Part shown: positions 15,538 through 24,356 of the stretch, piece by piece
How the letters are laid out: the number at the start of each line of letters is the position of its first letter
Numbering within the stretch: position 1 is the stretch's first letter
Source: Brucella anthropi_A
Lineage (GTDB): Bacteria; Pseudomonadota; Alphaproteobacteria; Rhizobiales; Rhizobiaceae
Assembly (NCBI RefSeq): GCF_046630315.1
Contig: NZ_LQBD01000001.1
Span: 325,368 to 389,367 of the forward strand
Direction: 5' to 3'
DNA: 64,000 bases
Notes under the pieces: model-generated
What the model was told of the DNA's origin: nothing
Databases searched by the model: none
The model's input: the letters and a program-made list of their open reading frames with translations, nothing else
Made by a program: the position numbers and the translations under genes

Positions 15538-16770
15538 ATGAGTGATGCAGATATTTTAAAGCCGCATGACGAGGCGGGCGTTCTGGATGCAGTGCAAGAG
15601 GCGCTGGCAAATTCCACGCCGCTGGAAATCATCGGTCACGGCTCGAAACGGGGCATCGGGCACCGCGTCGATGCAGCCCGTGTGCTGGACGTATCGGGAC
15701 TATCGGGCGTGACTCTGTACGAGCCGGACGAACTGGTGCTTTCCGCAAAGGCTGGAACACCGATGGCCGAGATCGAAAGGCTTCTGGCTGAGCATAATCA
15801 GTGCTTCCATTTCGAACCGATGGATTACGGTCCGTTGCTTTCGAGCGAAAGTGGGCGCGGCACAATCGGCGGCGCGCTTGCCGCCAATCTGTCGGGTCCG
15901 CGCCGTCTCAAGGCGGGTGCTGCCCGCGACCATGTGCTGGGCGTGCGCGTGGTGTCCGGGCGTGGCGAAGTGTTCAAGTCCGGTGGCCGTGTGGTCAAGA
16001 ACGTGACGGGCTACGATCTGTCGAAGGGCATGGCCAATTCCTGGGGCACGCTGGGCATTGCCACCGAGGTGACGTTCAAGGTTCTTCCAAAGCCGGAAAC
16101 AGCAGCAACGCTTGCCGTGCGGGGTTTGACCGACGAGCAGGCCGCGCGGGTGATGGCCATGGCGATGGGATCGCGCGAGGAAGTCGCTTCCGCAGCGCAT
16201 CTGCCGCCGACGGTTGCCAACCGCTTTCTGGGCGGCAAGCTCGGCTGGGAGGCGGCAACCGTGCTGCGGCTTGAGGGTTTTGCACCTTCGGTCGAGCATC
16301 GCAGCCGTCAATTGCAGGCGCTTCTTGGTCAGTCTGGTGACGTGGAGCTGCTTGACGGAATGCAGTCAGCGCAGCTCTGGCGTGAAGTGCGCGACGTTCT
16401 GCCTTATGCCAATGCAGGCGATAATCGCGTGGTGTGGCGCGTTTCGATGACGCCGATGCAGGGCTGGCAAATGGTGGATGAATTCCGCAGGCATGCCGGT
16501 GTCGATGCCTATTACGACTGGCAGGGCGGGTTGATCTGGATGCGGATGGAGGCCGACCCGGAAGCGCAGGTCTTGCGCAGGCTCATCGCGAAATATGGCG
16601 GCGGTCATGCGACACTCGTCCGTGCTCCGGAACATGTTCGTGCCGGTGTCGAGATATTCCAGCCGCAACCGGCACCGCTTGCGGCATTGTCGCAACGGTT
16701 GAAGCAGCAGTTCGATCCGGAAAACATTCTCAATCCGGGGCGTATGCATCCCCGTCAAGCTGGAGCTTGA
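15538..16770 (+). CDS. glcE: Glycolate oxidase subunit GlcE (FAD-binding)
   Basis: GlcE is the second FAD-binding subunit of glycolate oxidase. The 410-residue product is a shorter relative of GlcD, with a PCMH-type FAD-binding half (AKAGTPMAEIERLLAEHNQ; GRGTIGGALAANLSGPRRL; GGRVVKNVTGYDLSKGMANS) and the usual C-terminus DPENILNPGRM. ATG 15538 is preferred over the GTG 12 bases upstream. It begins 15 bp after glcD and ends four bases before glcF, so the three are one operon. Confidence 0.94.
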   Translation: MSDADILKPHDEAGVLDAVQEALANSTPLEIIGHGSKRGIGHRVDAARVLDVSGLSGVTLYEPDELVLSAKAGTPMAEIERLLAEHNQCFHFEPMDYGPLLSSESGRGTIGGALAANLSGPRRLKAGAARDHVLGVRVVSGRGEVFKSGGRVVKNVTGYDLSKGMANSWGTLGIATEVTFKVLPKPETAATLAVRGLTDEQAARVMAMAMGSREEVASAAHLPPTVANRFLGGKLGWEAATVLRLEGFAPSVEHRSRQLQALLGQSGDVELLDGMQSAQLWREVRDVLPYANAGDNRVVWRVSMTPMQGWQMVDEFRRHAGVDAYYDWQGGLIWMRMEADPEAQVLRRLIAKYGGGHATLVRAPEHVRAGVEIFQPQPAPLAALSQRLKQQFDPENILNPGRMHPRQAGA

Positions 16771-16774
16771 AACC

Positions 16775-18082
16775 ATGCAGACTCATTTCAGTCCTGACCA
16801 ACTGCGCATTCCCGGCGTCAACGAAGCCGAAAAAATCCTGCGCAAATGCGTGCATTGCGGCTTCTGCACCGCCACATGCCCAACCTATGTGACGCTTGGC
16901 AATGAACTCGACAGCCCGCGTGGGCGAATCTATCTCATCAAGGACATGCTGGAAAACGGGCGCCCGGCGGATGAGGAAATCGTGCGCCATGTCGACCGCT
17001 GCCTGTCGTGCCTCTCCTGCATGACGACCTGCCCGTCCGGCGTCAACTACATGCATCTGGTCGATCATGCGCGCGCGCATATCGAAAAGACTTACAAGCG
17101 CCCGTTCATGAACCGCTTTCTGCGCGGGGTGCTGGCGCAGGTTCTGCCTTATCCGGCCCGCTTCCGTGCGGCGTTGAAACTTGCAAGATTTGGCAAGCCG
17201 TTTGCATCGCTCTTCCGCAACAGCCAGGCCTTGCGTCCGATCGCAGCCATGCTCGATCTTGCGCCGCAGAATTTGCCAGCGGCTGTCCCTATCGAAACCG
17301 TCAGCGCCGCCAAAGGCGAAAAGCGTGGCCGTGTGGCAGTCCTCAATGGCTGCGCGCAGCCTGTGCTCAATCCCGGCATCAATGCTGCGACGCTGCGCCT
17401 CCTGAACCGCTTCGGCATTGAAGTTGTCACACCGAAAGGCGAGGGCTGTTGCGGTTCGCTGGTCCATCACATGGGCCGGGAAGAACAGGCGCTCGAACAG
17501 GCACGGCACAATGTCGATGTCTGGACGCGCGAGATTGAAGCGGGCGGCCTCGATGCCATCATCGTTACGGCGTCGGGTTGCGGGACGACCATCAAGGATT
17601 ATGGCTACATGCTGCGCCTCGATCCTGCCTATAAGGACAAGGCGGCACGGGTATCATCGCTTGCCAAGGACGTTACCGAATATCTCGCCAGTATTGAACT
17701 GCCGGAGCCGGATGCGCCAAAAGTCCTGACTGTTGCCTACCACTCCGCCTGCTCCATGCAGCATGGGCAGAAAATCGTGCGCCAACCGAAAGATCTGCTG
17801 GCAAAGGCAGGGTTCAAGGTGAAGGAGCCGTTGGAAGGACATCTGTGCTGTGGATCGGCAGGTACCTACAACATCATGCAGCCCGAGATCGCGACCAGAT
17901 TACGCGACCGCAAGGTGAAGAATATCGAGGCGACCGGTGCCGATCTGATCGCAACCGGCAATATCGGCTGCATGACGCAGATCGCCAGCGGCAGCAAGCT
18001 GCCCATCGTCCACACGGTGGAACTGATCGATTGGGCTTATGGTGGACCGAAGCCGCAAGGATTGTCGCAAATTGCTGCATAG
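16775..18082 (+). CDS. glcF: Glycolate oxidase iron-sulfur subunit GlcF
   Basis: The 435-residue protein has two ferredoxin-type 4Fe-4S motifs (Cys25/28/31/35 in CVHCGFCTATCP and Cys76/79/82/86 in CLSCLSCMTTCP). Two CCG domains follow, with EGCCGSLVHHMG and LCCGSAGTYNIM. It transfers electrons from the GlcD/GlcE flavins towards the membrane quinone pool. It is the last gene of glcDEF and is followed directly by a perfect terminator palindrome whose first base is the last base of the stop codon. Confidence 0.95.
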   Translation: MQTHFSPDQLRIPGVNEAEKILRKCVHCGFCTATCPTYVTLGNELDSPRGRIYLIKDMLENGRPADEEIVRHVDRCLSCLSCMTTCPSGVNYMHLVDHARAHIEKTYKRPFMNRFLRGVLAQVLPYPARFRAALKLARFGKPFASLFRNSQALRPIAAMLDLAPQNLPAAVPIETVSAAKGEKRGRVAVLNGCAQPVLNPGINAATLRLLNRFGIEVVTPKGEGCCGSLVHHMGREEQALEQARHNVDVWTREIEAGGLDAIIVTASGCGTTIKDYGYMLRLDPAYKDKAARVSSLAKDVTEYLASIELPEPDAPKVLTVAYHSACSMQHGQKIVRQPKDLLAKAGFKVKEPLEGHLCCGSAGTYNIMQPEIATRLRDRKVKNIEATGADLIATGNIGCMTQIASGSKLPIVHTVELIDWAYGGPKPQGLSQIAA

Positions 18083-18109
18083 ACAAACCGGGCAATTGCC
18101 CGGTTTGTC
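18082..18109. terminator. Perfect 28-bp palindromic terminator of glcDEF
   Basis: GACAAACCGGGCAA is followed directly by its exact inverse TTGCCCGGTTTGTC (14-bp arms, no fixed loop). It sits at the glcF stop codon and 13 bp below the aldo/keto reductase stop on the other strand, so it can serve both convergent genes. The T-run is short (TTTGTCTTC). Confidence 0.75.
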
Positions 18110-18121
18110 TTCGATGCCTGT

Positions 18122-18952
18122 TCAACCGGCCGAAAATATACTCGGATTCGGGCCTAGGCGGCCATCGGCCTTGTCCAGTTTCGTAATCGCATCATGATCG
18201 GTTCCGTTGAGACGGAAATCGAAAATATCGAAATTTTCCTTGATGCGGGCGGGCGTAACGGACTTCGGGATGACAATATTGCCCGTTTCGATGTGCCAGC
18301 GCAGGATGATCTGTGCAACCGACTTGCCATGCTTTTCCGCGATAGCCTTCAGCGTCGGGTCTTCCAGAATCTTACCCTGACCAAGCGGGCTCCAGGCTTC
18401 CGTCGCTATGTTATGCTTGCCGTGGAACAGACGCAGCTCGTCCTGCTGGAATTGTGGGTGGAGTTCGATCTGGTTGAGAACCGGTGTGACGCCGCTTTCG
18501 TTGATGACACGCTCAAGATCGACTGTGCGGAAGTTCGATACGCCGATGGATTTGGCGCGGCCTTCTTCTTTCAGTTTGAGAAAAGCGCGCCAGGTTTCCA
18601 TGAACAGGTCCTTCGACGGGATCGGCCAGTGGATGAGATAAAGATCCACATAATCCGTACCAAGCTTTTTCAGGCTGGTATCGAATGCTTTCAGTGTCGA
18701 TTCATAGCCCTGTTCGCTGTTCCACAATTTCGTGGTAAGAAATATGTCGCCGCGCTTGATGCCGGAATTCCTGATCGCCTTGCCGACGCCCTCTTCATTG
18801 CCATAAATGGCAGCCGTATCGATATGGCGATATCCCGTCTGCAACGCTTCACTGACAGCGGCGACCGCTTCGTCGTTACCCACTTGCCAGACACCGTAAC
18901 CGAGCTGCGGAATGTGATTGCCGTCGTTCAGTTTAACCGTCGGTACGGTCAT
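18122..18952 (-). CDS. Aldo/keto reductase (DkgA/AKR5-like)
   Basis: This 276-residue NADPH-dependent oxidoreductase has the full aldo/keto reductase catalytic set: Asp45 and Tyr50 (HIDTAAIYGNEE), Lys75 (TTKLWN) and His108 (LIHWP). The family signatures GVSNF and the cofactor-binding IPKSVTPARIKENFDIFDF are also present. It is closest in style to 2,5-diketo-D-gluconate/methylglyoxal reductases, but the substrate is not predictable. A good ribosome binding site (GGAAAGGAT) precedes the start. It converges on glcDEF and shares its terminator region. Confidence 0.93.
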   Translation of the reverse strand: MTVPTVKLNDGNHIPQLGYGVWQVGNDEAVAAVSEALQTGYRHIDTAAIYGNEEGVGKAIRNSGIKRGDIFLTTKLWNSEQGYESTLKAFDTSLKKLGTDYVDLYLIHWPIPSKDLFMETWRAFLKLKEEGRAKSIGVSNFRTVDLERVINESGVTPVLNQIELHPQFQQDELRLFHGKHNIATEAWSPLGQGKILEDPTLKAIAEKHGKSVAQIILRWHIETGNIVIPKSVTPARIKENFDIFDFRLNGTDHDAITKLDKADGRLGPNPSIFSAG

Positions 18953-19258
18953 GATTTATCCTTTCCCTCCGAAGCATTCGGCGCAGGGCAGATTCCCAAC
19001 GCGCCCAAAATGCTATTGACCTGCATGCCGGTTTCTTCTCCGGCACGAACCGCCATCCGGCAGTTCTTTCATCTCTCATTGGACTTTGCCATGGGCAGCA
19101 TATGGGTGTTCGGCAGAAAAGGAAAAGCCCTTTCAATCATGTTTGCGTGTCTGCGATCATTCTTTCTGTGCAGAAAATTTGATCTTTTCAGATTTGTGAA
19201 AACAATACGACCGCCCTCGGGAAAAGGCGGTCGCAAAAGCTTGAAAAATGGTTTTGAT
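18953..19258. other. Intergenic region: reductase promoter and transpeptidase terminator
   Basis: Both flanking genes are on the minus strand. The upper part contains the transpeptidase terminator at 19208-19233 and AT-rich sequence; the lower part holds the reductase ribosome binding site and a small stem TGCCGG/CCGGCA (19026-19031 with 19040-19045). No coding potential beyond shadow frames is seen. Confidence 0.4.
19208..19233 (-). terminator. Terminator of the second L,D-transpeptidase gene
   Basis: CGACCGCC (19208-19215) and GGCGGTCG (19226-19233) form an 8-bp stem with a 10-nt loop that includes an A-run. It lies 25 bp beyond the minus-strand stop at 19259. Minus-strand sequence after it is T-rich (GTATTGTTTTC). 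Confidence 0.6.
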
Positions 19259-20026
19259 TTAGCGAACGACGACTTTCGTACCGATCGGAACACGCTCATA
19301 AAGATCGGTGACGTCTTCATTGCGCATGCGAATACAGCCGGATGACATTGCCTTGCCGATGGTCCAGGGCTGATTGGTTCCATGGATGCGATAAAGCGTC
19401 GAACCCAGATAGAGCGCCCGCGCACCAAGAGGATTATTGATGCCGCCTTCCATGCGCGCTGGCAGGATGCGGCCCTTTTTGCGCTCGCGGGCAATCATCG
19501 TCTTCGGTGGCGTCCAGGTCGGCCATTCGGCCTTGCGGCTGATGCGCTGCGAGCCTTTCCAGCTGAAACCCTGTTTACCGACGCCGACCCCATAGCGCAT
19601 GGCCTTGCCGCCGGATTGAACAAGATAGAGAAAGCGCTTGCCTGTATCGATGACGATGGTTCCGGGTTTTTCGTTGCCGGAATAAGAAACCATCTGCGGC
19701 AGATAGGCGGCATCGAACTGGCGCTTTCGCACAGTATTGGCCGGGTTGGCTGTCGGGCGCTGGTATGAAACCTGGCGATAGTTCGATTTGACTTTCTGTT
19801 TCTGCCGGGCGGCCACGCGCAGCGCCGGCTGAAGAGGCTGCTCTGCGGCTCTTATTCTGGTCGGCTGTGCCTGCAACTGAGCGACCCAAGGCGCCGAGAG
19901 ATCGGGGCTGACCTGTACCGGCGGCAGGGTCGCATAGCGGTCATTGGCAAATGCCATGCCCGTGCTGACGATGGAAACAGCAATCGCCGCAAGCGATCCG
20001 ATTAAAAGAAGATGACGTGGTTTCAT
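19259..20026 (-). CDS. Exported L,D-transpeptidase (YkuD/ErfK)
   Basis: From ATG 20026 the 255-residue protein begins with a signal peptide (MKPRHLLLIGSLAAIAVSIVSTGMAFA), then a 75-residue basic linker and a YkuD domain. The catalytic residues are His215 (YRIHGTNQPW) and Cys231 (SSGCIRM). It would act in the periplasm on peptidoglycan stem peptides, forming cross-links or attaching proteins. The open frame extends to 20197, but the additional 57 residues precede the signal peptide and are not credible. Compared with the family member at 3322-4068 it has a cleavable signal without lipobox. Confidence 0.92.
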   Translation of the reverse strand: MKPRHLLLIGSLAAIAVSIVSTGMAFANDRYATLPPVQVSPDLSAPWVAQLQAQPTRIRAAEQPLQPALRVAARQKQKVKSNYRQVSYQRPTANPANTVRKRQFDAAYLPQMVSYSGNEKPGTIVIDTGKRFLYLVQSGGKAMRYGVGVGKQGFSWKGSQRISRKAEWPTWTPPKTMIARERKKGRILPARMEGGINNPLGARALYLGSTLYRIHGTNQPWTIGKAMSSGCIRMRNEDVTDLYERVPIGTKVVVR

Positions 20027-20265
20027 AATCCAGATCCGTCTCTTTGCGCCGGAAAATCGTGATGGCGCAGTTGCCCGTTGCAGCTCCTGACATCGCTTGT
20101 CAGGAGAGCAGCCCACATGCTCATGGGGGGATTGTGTGCCTGAATGGAATCGTAAAGGTAAATTTCGGCCGCGTGTTCTGCCTGATGCTTCTTCCAATTA
20201 AAGTTGTGGTTAGTGGCGGGTTGCGCGACATGATTAACGATGGATGAACGTCGGGAGGCGAAACA

Positions 20266-20928
20266 ATGAGTGACGTTGCTGAGGCAAAAACCGGTCTGAT
20301 CGTCGGTGCCGATGGAATGACGCGCTGTTTCTGGCCCGGTGAATTGCCTGATTATCTTGCCTATCATGACAATGAATGGGGTGTTCCCGTTTCCGATGAT
20401 TTCCGGCTTTTCGAAAAAATCTGCCTTGAAGGTTTTCAATCCGGCCTGTCATGGCTCACGATCCTGCGAAAGCGAGAGAATTTTCGGGCAGCGTTCGATG
20501 GCTTCGATTTCCATCGTGTCGCGCAGTACGGTCCGGCGGATGTGGAGCGCCTGCTGGCGGACAAGGGCATTGTGCGCCATCGCGGGAAAATCGAATCCAC
20601 GATCAATAATGCCGGGCGCGCAATTGAACTTGTCTCGGAAAAGGGCTCTTTGGCAGCCTATTTCTGGTCTTTCGAACCGGGCGCAAAAGATCGCCCTGCC
20701 GTGGTGGACTATCCAACGCTTGTCGCTAACCCAAAGACTGAGACATCTATTCGCATCTCCAAGGACCTGAAGAAACGCGGCTGGTCATTTGTGGGGCCGA
20801 CGACGGTTTATGCCTTCATGCAGGCGATGGGGCTGGTGAACGATCATATCGAGGGTTGCCACTGCCGGGGCCATATTGAAAAATTGCGAGAGAGTTTCAA
20901 AAGACCGAGCCAGCGCAATGATTGCTAA
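20266..20928 (+). CDS. tag: DNA-3-methyladenine glycosylase I
   Basis: Tag removes 3-methyladenine from alkylated DNA, the first step of base excision repair. The 220-residue protein shows the family landmarks CFWPGELPDYLAYHDNEWGVP, with the zinc ligands Cys21 and His34. The C-terminal pair lies in GCHCRGH. Between them are the helix-hairpin-helix region (ICLEGFQSGLSWLTILRKRENFR) and NNAGRAIEL. GGGAGG precedes the ATG. It reads away from the transpeptidase gene, with a shared 240-bp promoter region. Confidence 0.95.
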   Translation: MSDVAEAKTGLIVGADGMTRCFWPGELPDYLAYHDNEWGVPVSDDFRLFEKICLEGFQSGLSWLTILRKRENFRAAFDGFDFHRVAQYGPADVERLLADKGIVRHRGKIESTINNAGRAIELVSEKGSLAAYFWSFEPGAKDRPAVVDYPTLVANPKTETSIRISKDLKKRGWSFVGPTTVYAFMQAMGLVNDHIEGCHCRGHIEKLRESFKRPSQRNDC

Positions 20929-20979
20929 GCCGCGTCGTTTCTGCCAGAAACATCCTGTCTTTGAATAGGGGAGATAATC

Positions 20980-21597
20980 ATGGACCTGGTGTCTTTGATG
21001 GCATTTGCCGGTATTCTGGTTGTTGCAGCGGGCACACCGGGGCCGAATGTCGGCGCATTGGTGGCTCGTGTCATCAGTCGCGGTCACAAGGGCGTCTTTC
21101 CGTTCATGTTTGGCCTCTGGCTCGGTGATGCGGTCTGGCTTTCACTGGCGGTCTGGGGATTGGCCGCACTGGCCAATATGTTTCACACGGCATTTCTCAT
21201 CCTCAAATATGTGGGCGTCGCCTATCTGATCTATCTTTCCTGGAAGATGTGGATCGCGCCGGTCGATGAAGTTTCCGATGAAAATGCCATTCCTCGCCAG
21301 GGAGAAGCCGGAAAACTCTTCCTGAGTGCGCTGGCGATCACGCTCGGCAATCCCAAGATCATGGTGTTTTACCTCGCCATTTTGCCGACAGTGGTTGATA
21401 TCACCCATGTTTCGCTGGTTGGCTGGGGCGAATTGCTGCTGGTCATGTTCGCCGTTCTTGCCGCAGTCGATACGGCGTGGGTAGTGCTTGCAGCACAGGC
21501 AAGGCGGTTTCTGCGCAGCCCGCGCATGATGCGGATTGCCAACAGAACCAGTGCCGGCATGATGGCAGGCGCGGCGGTCGCCATTGCGACACGCTGA
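20980..21597 (+). CDS. LysE/RhtB-family exporter
   Basis: The 205-residue inner-membrane protein has about six hydrophobic helices and the LysE/RhtB N-terminal pattern (VVAAGTPGPNVGALVARVISRGHKGVF). A second family block is FLSALAITLGNPKIMVFYLA. This family exports amino acids or derivatives such as homoserine and threonine; the substrate here is unknown. GGGGAG precedes the start. It lies between tag and hisS on the same strand but is separated from hisS by a hairpin. Confidence 0.9.
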   Translation: MDLVSLMAFAGILVVAAGTPGPNVGALVARVISRGHKGVFPFMFGLWLGDAVWLSLAVWGLAALANMFHTAFLILKYVGVAYLIYLSWKMWIAPVDEVSDENAIPRQGEAGKLFLSALAITLGNPKIMVFYLAILPTVVDITHVSLVGWGELLLVMFAVLAAVDTAWVVLAAQARRFLRSPRMMRIANRTSAGMMAGAAVAIATR

Positions 21598-21639
21598 ACA
21601 CGCTCCCCGCACTTGCCGCAACGGACTTGATCGGTTAGG

Positions 21640-21667
21640 AAACCGGCAACAGAATTGATGCCGGTTT
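21640..21667 (+). terminator. Hairpin between the exporter gene and hisS
   Basis: AAACCGGC (21640-21647) and GCCGGTTT (21660-21667) form a perfect 8-bp stem with a 12-nt loop. It is 42 bp after the exporter stop and 41 bp before hisS. The T-run is short, so it could be a terminator or part of the hisS leader. Confidence 0.45.
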
Positions 21668-21708
21668 CAATCGGCATGTTTATATAAATCAGCGATCAGG
21701 CAGGAAAA

Positions 21709-23217
21709 ATGGCCGATAAAGCGGACAAGATGAAGGCGCGGTTGCCGCGCGGGTTTGTCGATCGGGTGCCGGATGATTTGCGCGCCGCTGAAAAGATGAT
21801 GGCGACCATCCGTGAAGTGTATGACCTCTACGGCTTCGAGCCTGTGGAAACACCGCTCGTCGAATATACGGATGCGCTCGGAAAATTTCTGCCGGATCAG
21901 GACCGTCCGAATGAAGGCGTGTTTTCGTTTCAGGATGATGACGAACAATGGCTGTCGCTGCGCTATGATCTGACGGCGCCGCTGGCACGTTATGTCGCCG
22001 AAAATTTCGAAGCCCTGCCGAAGCCCTATCGCAGCTATCGCAACGGCTGGGTATTCCGCAATGAAAAGCCGGGCCCTGGCCGCTTCCGCCAATTCATGCA
22101 GTTCGATGCCGACACGGTCGGCGCGCCGGGCGTCTCGGCCGATGCCGAAATGTGCATGATGATGGCCGATACGCTGGAGCGCCTCGGCATTCGCCGTGGC
22201 GACTACGCGATCCGCGTCAATAACCGCAAGGTTCTCGATGGCGTGCTGGATGCAATCGGGCTTGAAGGCGAGGGCAATGCCGCCAAGCGCCTCAATGTAT
22301 TGCGGGCCATCGACAAGCTCGACAAGTTCGGCCCGGAGGGCGTGCGCCTTTTGCTCGGCAAGGGGCGTCTTGACGAGAGTGGCGATTTCACCAAGGGCGC
22401 TGAACTGGCCGATGCGGCAATTGACAAGGTTTTGGCTTTCACGGCTGCAGGCGGCGCGACGGGCGCGGACACAATTGCCAATCTGCGCGCTGTCGTTGCA
22501 GGCAATGCCAAGGGCGAAGAAGGCGTCGGCGAACTCGCCGATATGCAGGCGCTGTTCGCGGCAGGCGGGTATGATGGCCGTGTGAAGATCGACCCATCTG
22601 TCGTGCGTGGTCTTGAATATTACACAGGCCCGGTTTTCGAGGCAGAACTTCTGTTCGACGTGACCAATGAAGACGGCCAGAAGGTCGTTTTCGGTTCGGT
22701 CGGCGGCGGTGGTCGTTATGATGGCCTCGTGTCGCGTTTCCGTGGCGAGCCGGTTCCGGCGACGGGCTTCTCCATCGGCGTCTCGCGCCTGATGACGGCG
22801 CTGAAGAATCTCGGCAAGCTGGATGTTTCCGACACGGTCGGTCCGGTGGTCGTGCTGGTGATGGACAAGGACACGGAGAGCCTTGGCCGCTATCAGAAGA
22901 TGGTTTCCGATCTGCGTCAGGCGGGCATCCGCGCTGAAATGTATGTCGGCGGTTCCGGCATGAAGGCACAGATGAAATATGCCGACCGCCGCGAGGCTCC
23001 CTGCGTCATCATCCAGGGTTCGCAGGAACGCGAGGCCGGTGAGGTTCAGATCAAGGACCTGGTGGAAGGCAAGCGCCTTTCCGCAGAGATTGAGGACAAT
23101 GTGACCTGGCGCGAAAGCCGCCCGGCGCAGATCACGGTCAGGGAAGACGGTCTGGTCGATGCCGTCCGCGAAATTCTCGGCAGTCAGGCGCGTGACCGCG
23201 CAGAACAATCGAAGTGA
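21709..23217 (+). CDS. hisS: Histidine-tRNA ligase
   Basis: This is a 502-residue class II synthetase that charges tRNA-His. Motif 2 is YRNGWVFRNEKPGPGRFRQFMQFDAD, histidine-binding elements are VRGLEYYTGPVFEAELLFD and GGGGRYDGL, and motif 3 lies around PATGFSIGVSRLM. The sequence is of the divergent alphaproteobacterial type, known to recognise a tRNA-His lacking the usual extra G-1; that assignment follows from the motif 2 wording. An anticodon-binding domain (GPVVVLVMDKD) follows. The end overlaps hisZ by four bases. Confidence 0.96.
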   Translation: MADKADKMKARLPRGFVDRVPDDLRAAEKMMATIREVYDLYGFEPVETPLVEYTDALGKFLPDQDRPNEGVFSFQDDDEQWLSLRYDLTAPLARYVAENFEALPKPYRSYRNGWVFRNEKPGPGRFRQFMQFDADTVGAPGVSADAEMCMMMADTLERLGIRRGDYAIRVNNRKVLDGVLDAIGLEGEGNAAKRLNVLRAIDKLDKFGPEGVRLLLGKGRLDESGDFTKGAELADAAIDKVLAFTAAGGATGADTIANLRAVVAGNAKGEEGVGELADMQALFAAGGYDGRVKIDPSVVRGLEYYTGPVFEAELLFDVTNEDGQKVVFGSVGGGGRYDGLVSRFRGEPVPATGFSIGVSRLMTALKNLGKLDVSDTVGPVVVLVMDKDTESLGRYQKMVSDLRQAGIRAEMYVGGSGMKAQMKYADRREAPCVIIQGSQEREAGEVQIKDLVEGKRLSAEIEDNVTWRESRPAQITVREDGLVDAVREILGSQARDRAEQSK

Positions 23218-24356
23218 CGGAAGCCATGACTGGATCGCGTTTGTCTGGTGTTCTCAACGCGCTTCGCGCGGAGCTTGATGCGCGTGAGGCGGAGCTTGTC
23301 GAAATTCCGCTGATCCAGCCGGCTGATCCATTTCTGGATATGGCGGGCGAGGATCTGCGCCGCCGTATTTTCCTCACCGAGAACGAGAATGGCGATAGTC
23401 TTTGTCTGCGGCCGGAATTTACCATTCCGGTCTGCCGCAATCATATCGCGCTCAATGCGGCAACGCCCAAACGCTATGCCTATCTGGGCGAGGTGTTTCG
23501 TCAACGTCGGGATGGCGCGGCAGAATTTTTGCAGGCCGGTATCGAGGATCTGGGGGCGTCCGATGAAGCCGTGTCGGATGCGCGCTCGATTGCCGATGCA
23601 TTGATCTGCGTTCGTGCAGCCGCTCCCCAGGCACAACTGGAGATCGTTTTGGGCGACCAGTCGGTTTTTGCAGGTATGCTTAAAGCGCTGGGACTGCCGC
23701 AAGGATGGCGCAAAAAGCTTCTGCGGTCTTTCGGCGATGCGAGCTCGATGGAGCAAGCGCTCGCTGAACTGACGGGCGACCAGCGGCGCGATCCGCTGCC
23801 GGAAACGCTTGCCGTGCTGGTCGCAGAAGGCGATGAAACCGGGCTTGCGCGCATGCTGGAAACGGAAATGCTGGAAGCCGGCATTTCGCCCGGTGCCGGA
23901 CGTTCCCCGGCCGAAATCGCTCGCCGGTTGATCGAAAAGGAAGACTTGGCCGCGACGCGCTTCCCTGCCGCGGCGCTGGACCTTCTGAAACAGTTTCTTG
24001 AAACGCGTGTCTCACTCGATTCGGCGGCAATCACCTTGCGGGCTTTCGCTTCCGAACACGCCCTTGATCTTGCTGCGGTATTGCAGAAGTTTGAGGCGCG
24101 CAGCCAGGCCATTGCGCATGCGGGCATCTCCACAATGGACATCGTCTACGATGCTTCCTTCGGACGTCCGCTCGATTATTATACCGGCCTCGTTTACGAG
24201 ATCCGGGCCGCTGGTGTCGAAAAGGACGGTGTTCTAGCGGGTGGGGGCCGCTATGACCGGCTTCTGACGATGCTTGGCGCGTCCGAAAATATTCCCGGCG
24301 TCGGCTTCTCCATATGGCTCGACCGGTTGCAGATGCTGGCGGGAGAGACAAAATGA
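23214..24356 (+). CDS. hisZ: ATP phosphoribosyltransferase regulatory subunit
   Basis: HisZ is a catalytically dead paralogue of histidyl-tRNA synthetase that activates short-form HisG and carries its histidine feedback control. The 380-residue product keeps the class II fold marks (RPEFTIPVCRNHI, YLGEVFRQRRDGAAEFLQAGIEDLG, DIVYDASFGRPLDYYTGLVYEI, GGRYDRLL) but lacks the anticodon-binding domain. The GTG at 23214 overlaps the hisS stop; ATG 23226 is the alternative start. It overlaps hisG by four bases, fitting a HisG-HisZ complex made in step. Confidence 0.95.
   Translation: MTEAMTGSRLSGVLNALRAELDAREAELVEIPLIQPADPFLDMAGEDLRRRIFLTENENGDSLCLRPEFTIPVCRNHIALNAATPKRYAYLGEVFRQRRDGAAEFLQAGIEDLGASDEAVSDARSIADALICVRAAAPQAQLEIVLGDQSVFAGMLKALGLPQGWRKKLLRSFGDASSMEQALAELTGDQRRDPLPETLAVLVAEGDETGLARMLETEMLEAGISPGAGRSPAEIARRLIEKEDLAATRFPAAALDLLKQFLETRVSLDSAAITLRAFASEHALDLAAVLQKFEARSQAIAHAGISTMDIVYDASFGRPLDYYTGLVYEIRAAGVEKDGVLAGGGRYDRLLTMLGASENIPGVGFSIWLDRLQMLAGETK

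Noticed and set aside
21667..23208. Long minus-strand open frame (513 codons) opposite hisS
   Set aside because: hisS is certain on the plus strand; the antisense product has no family motif and arises from GC-rich codon use.
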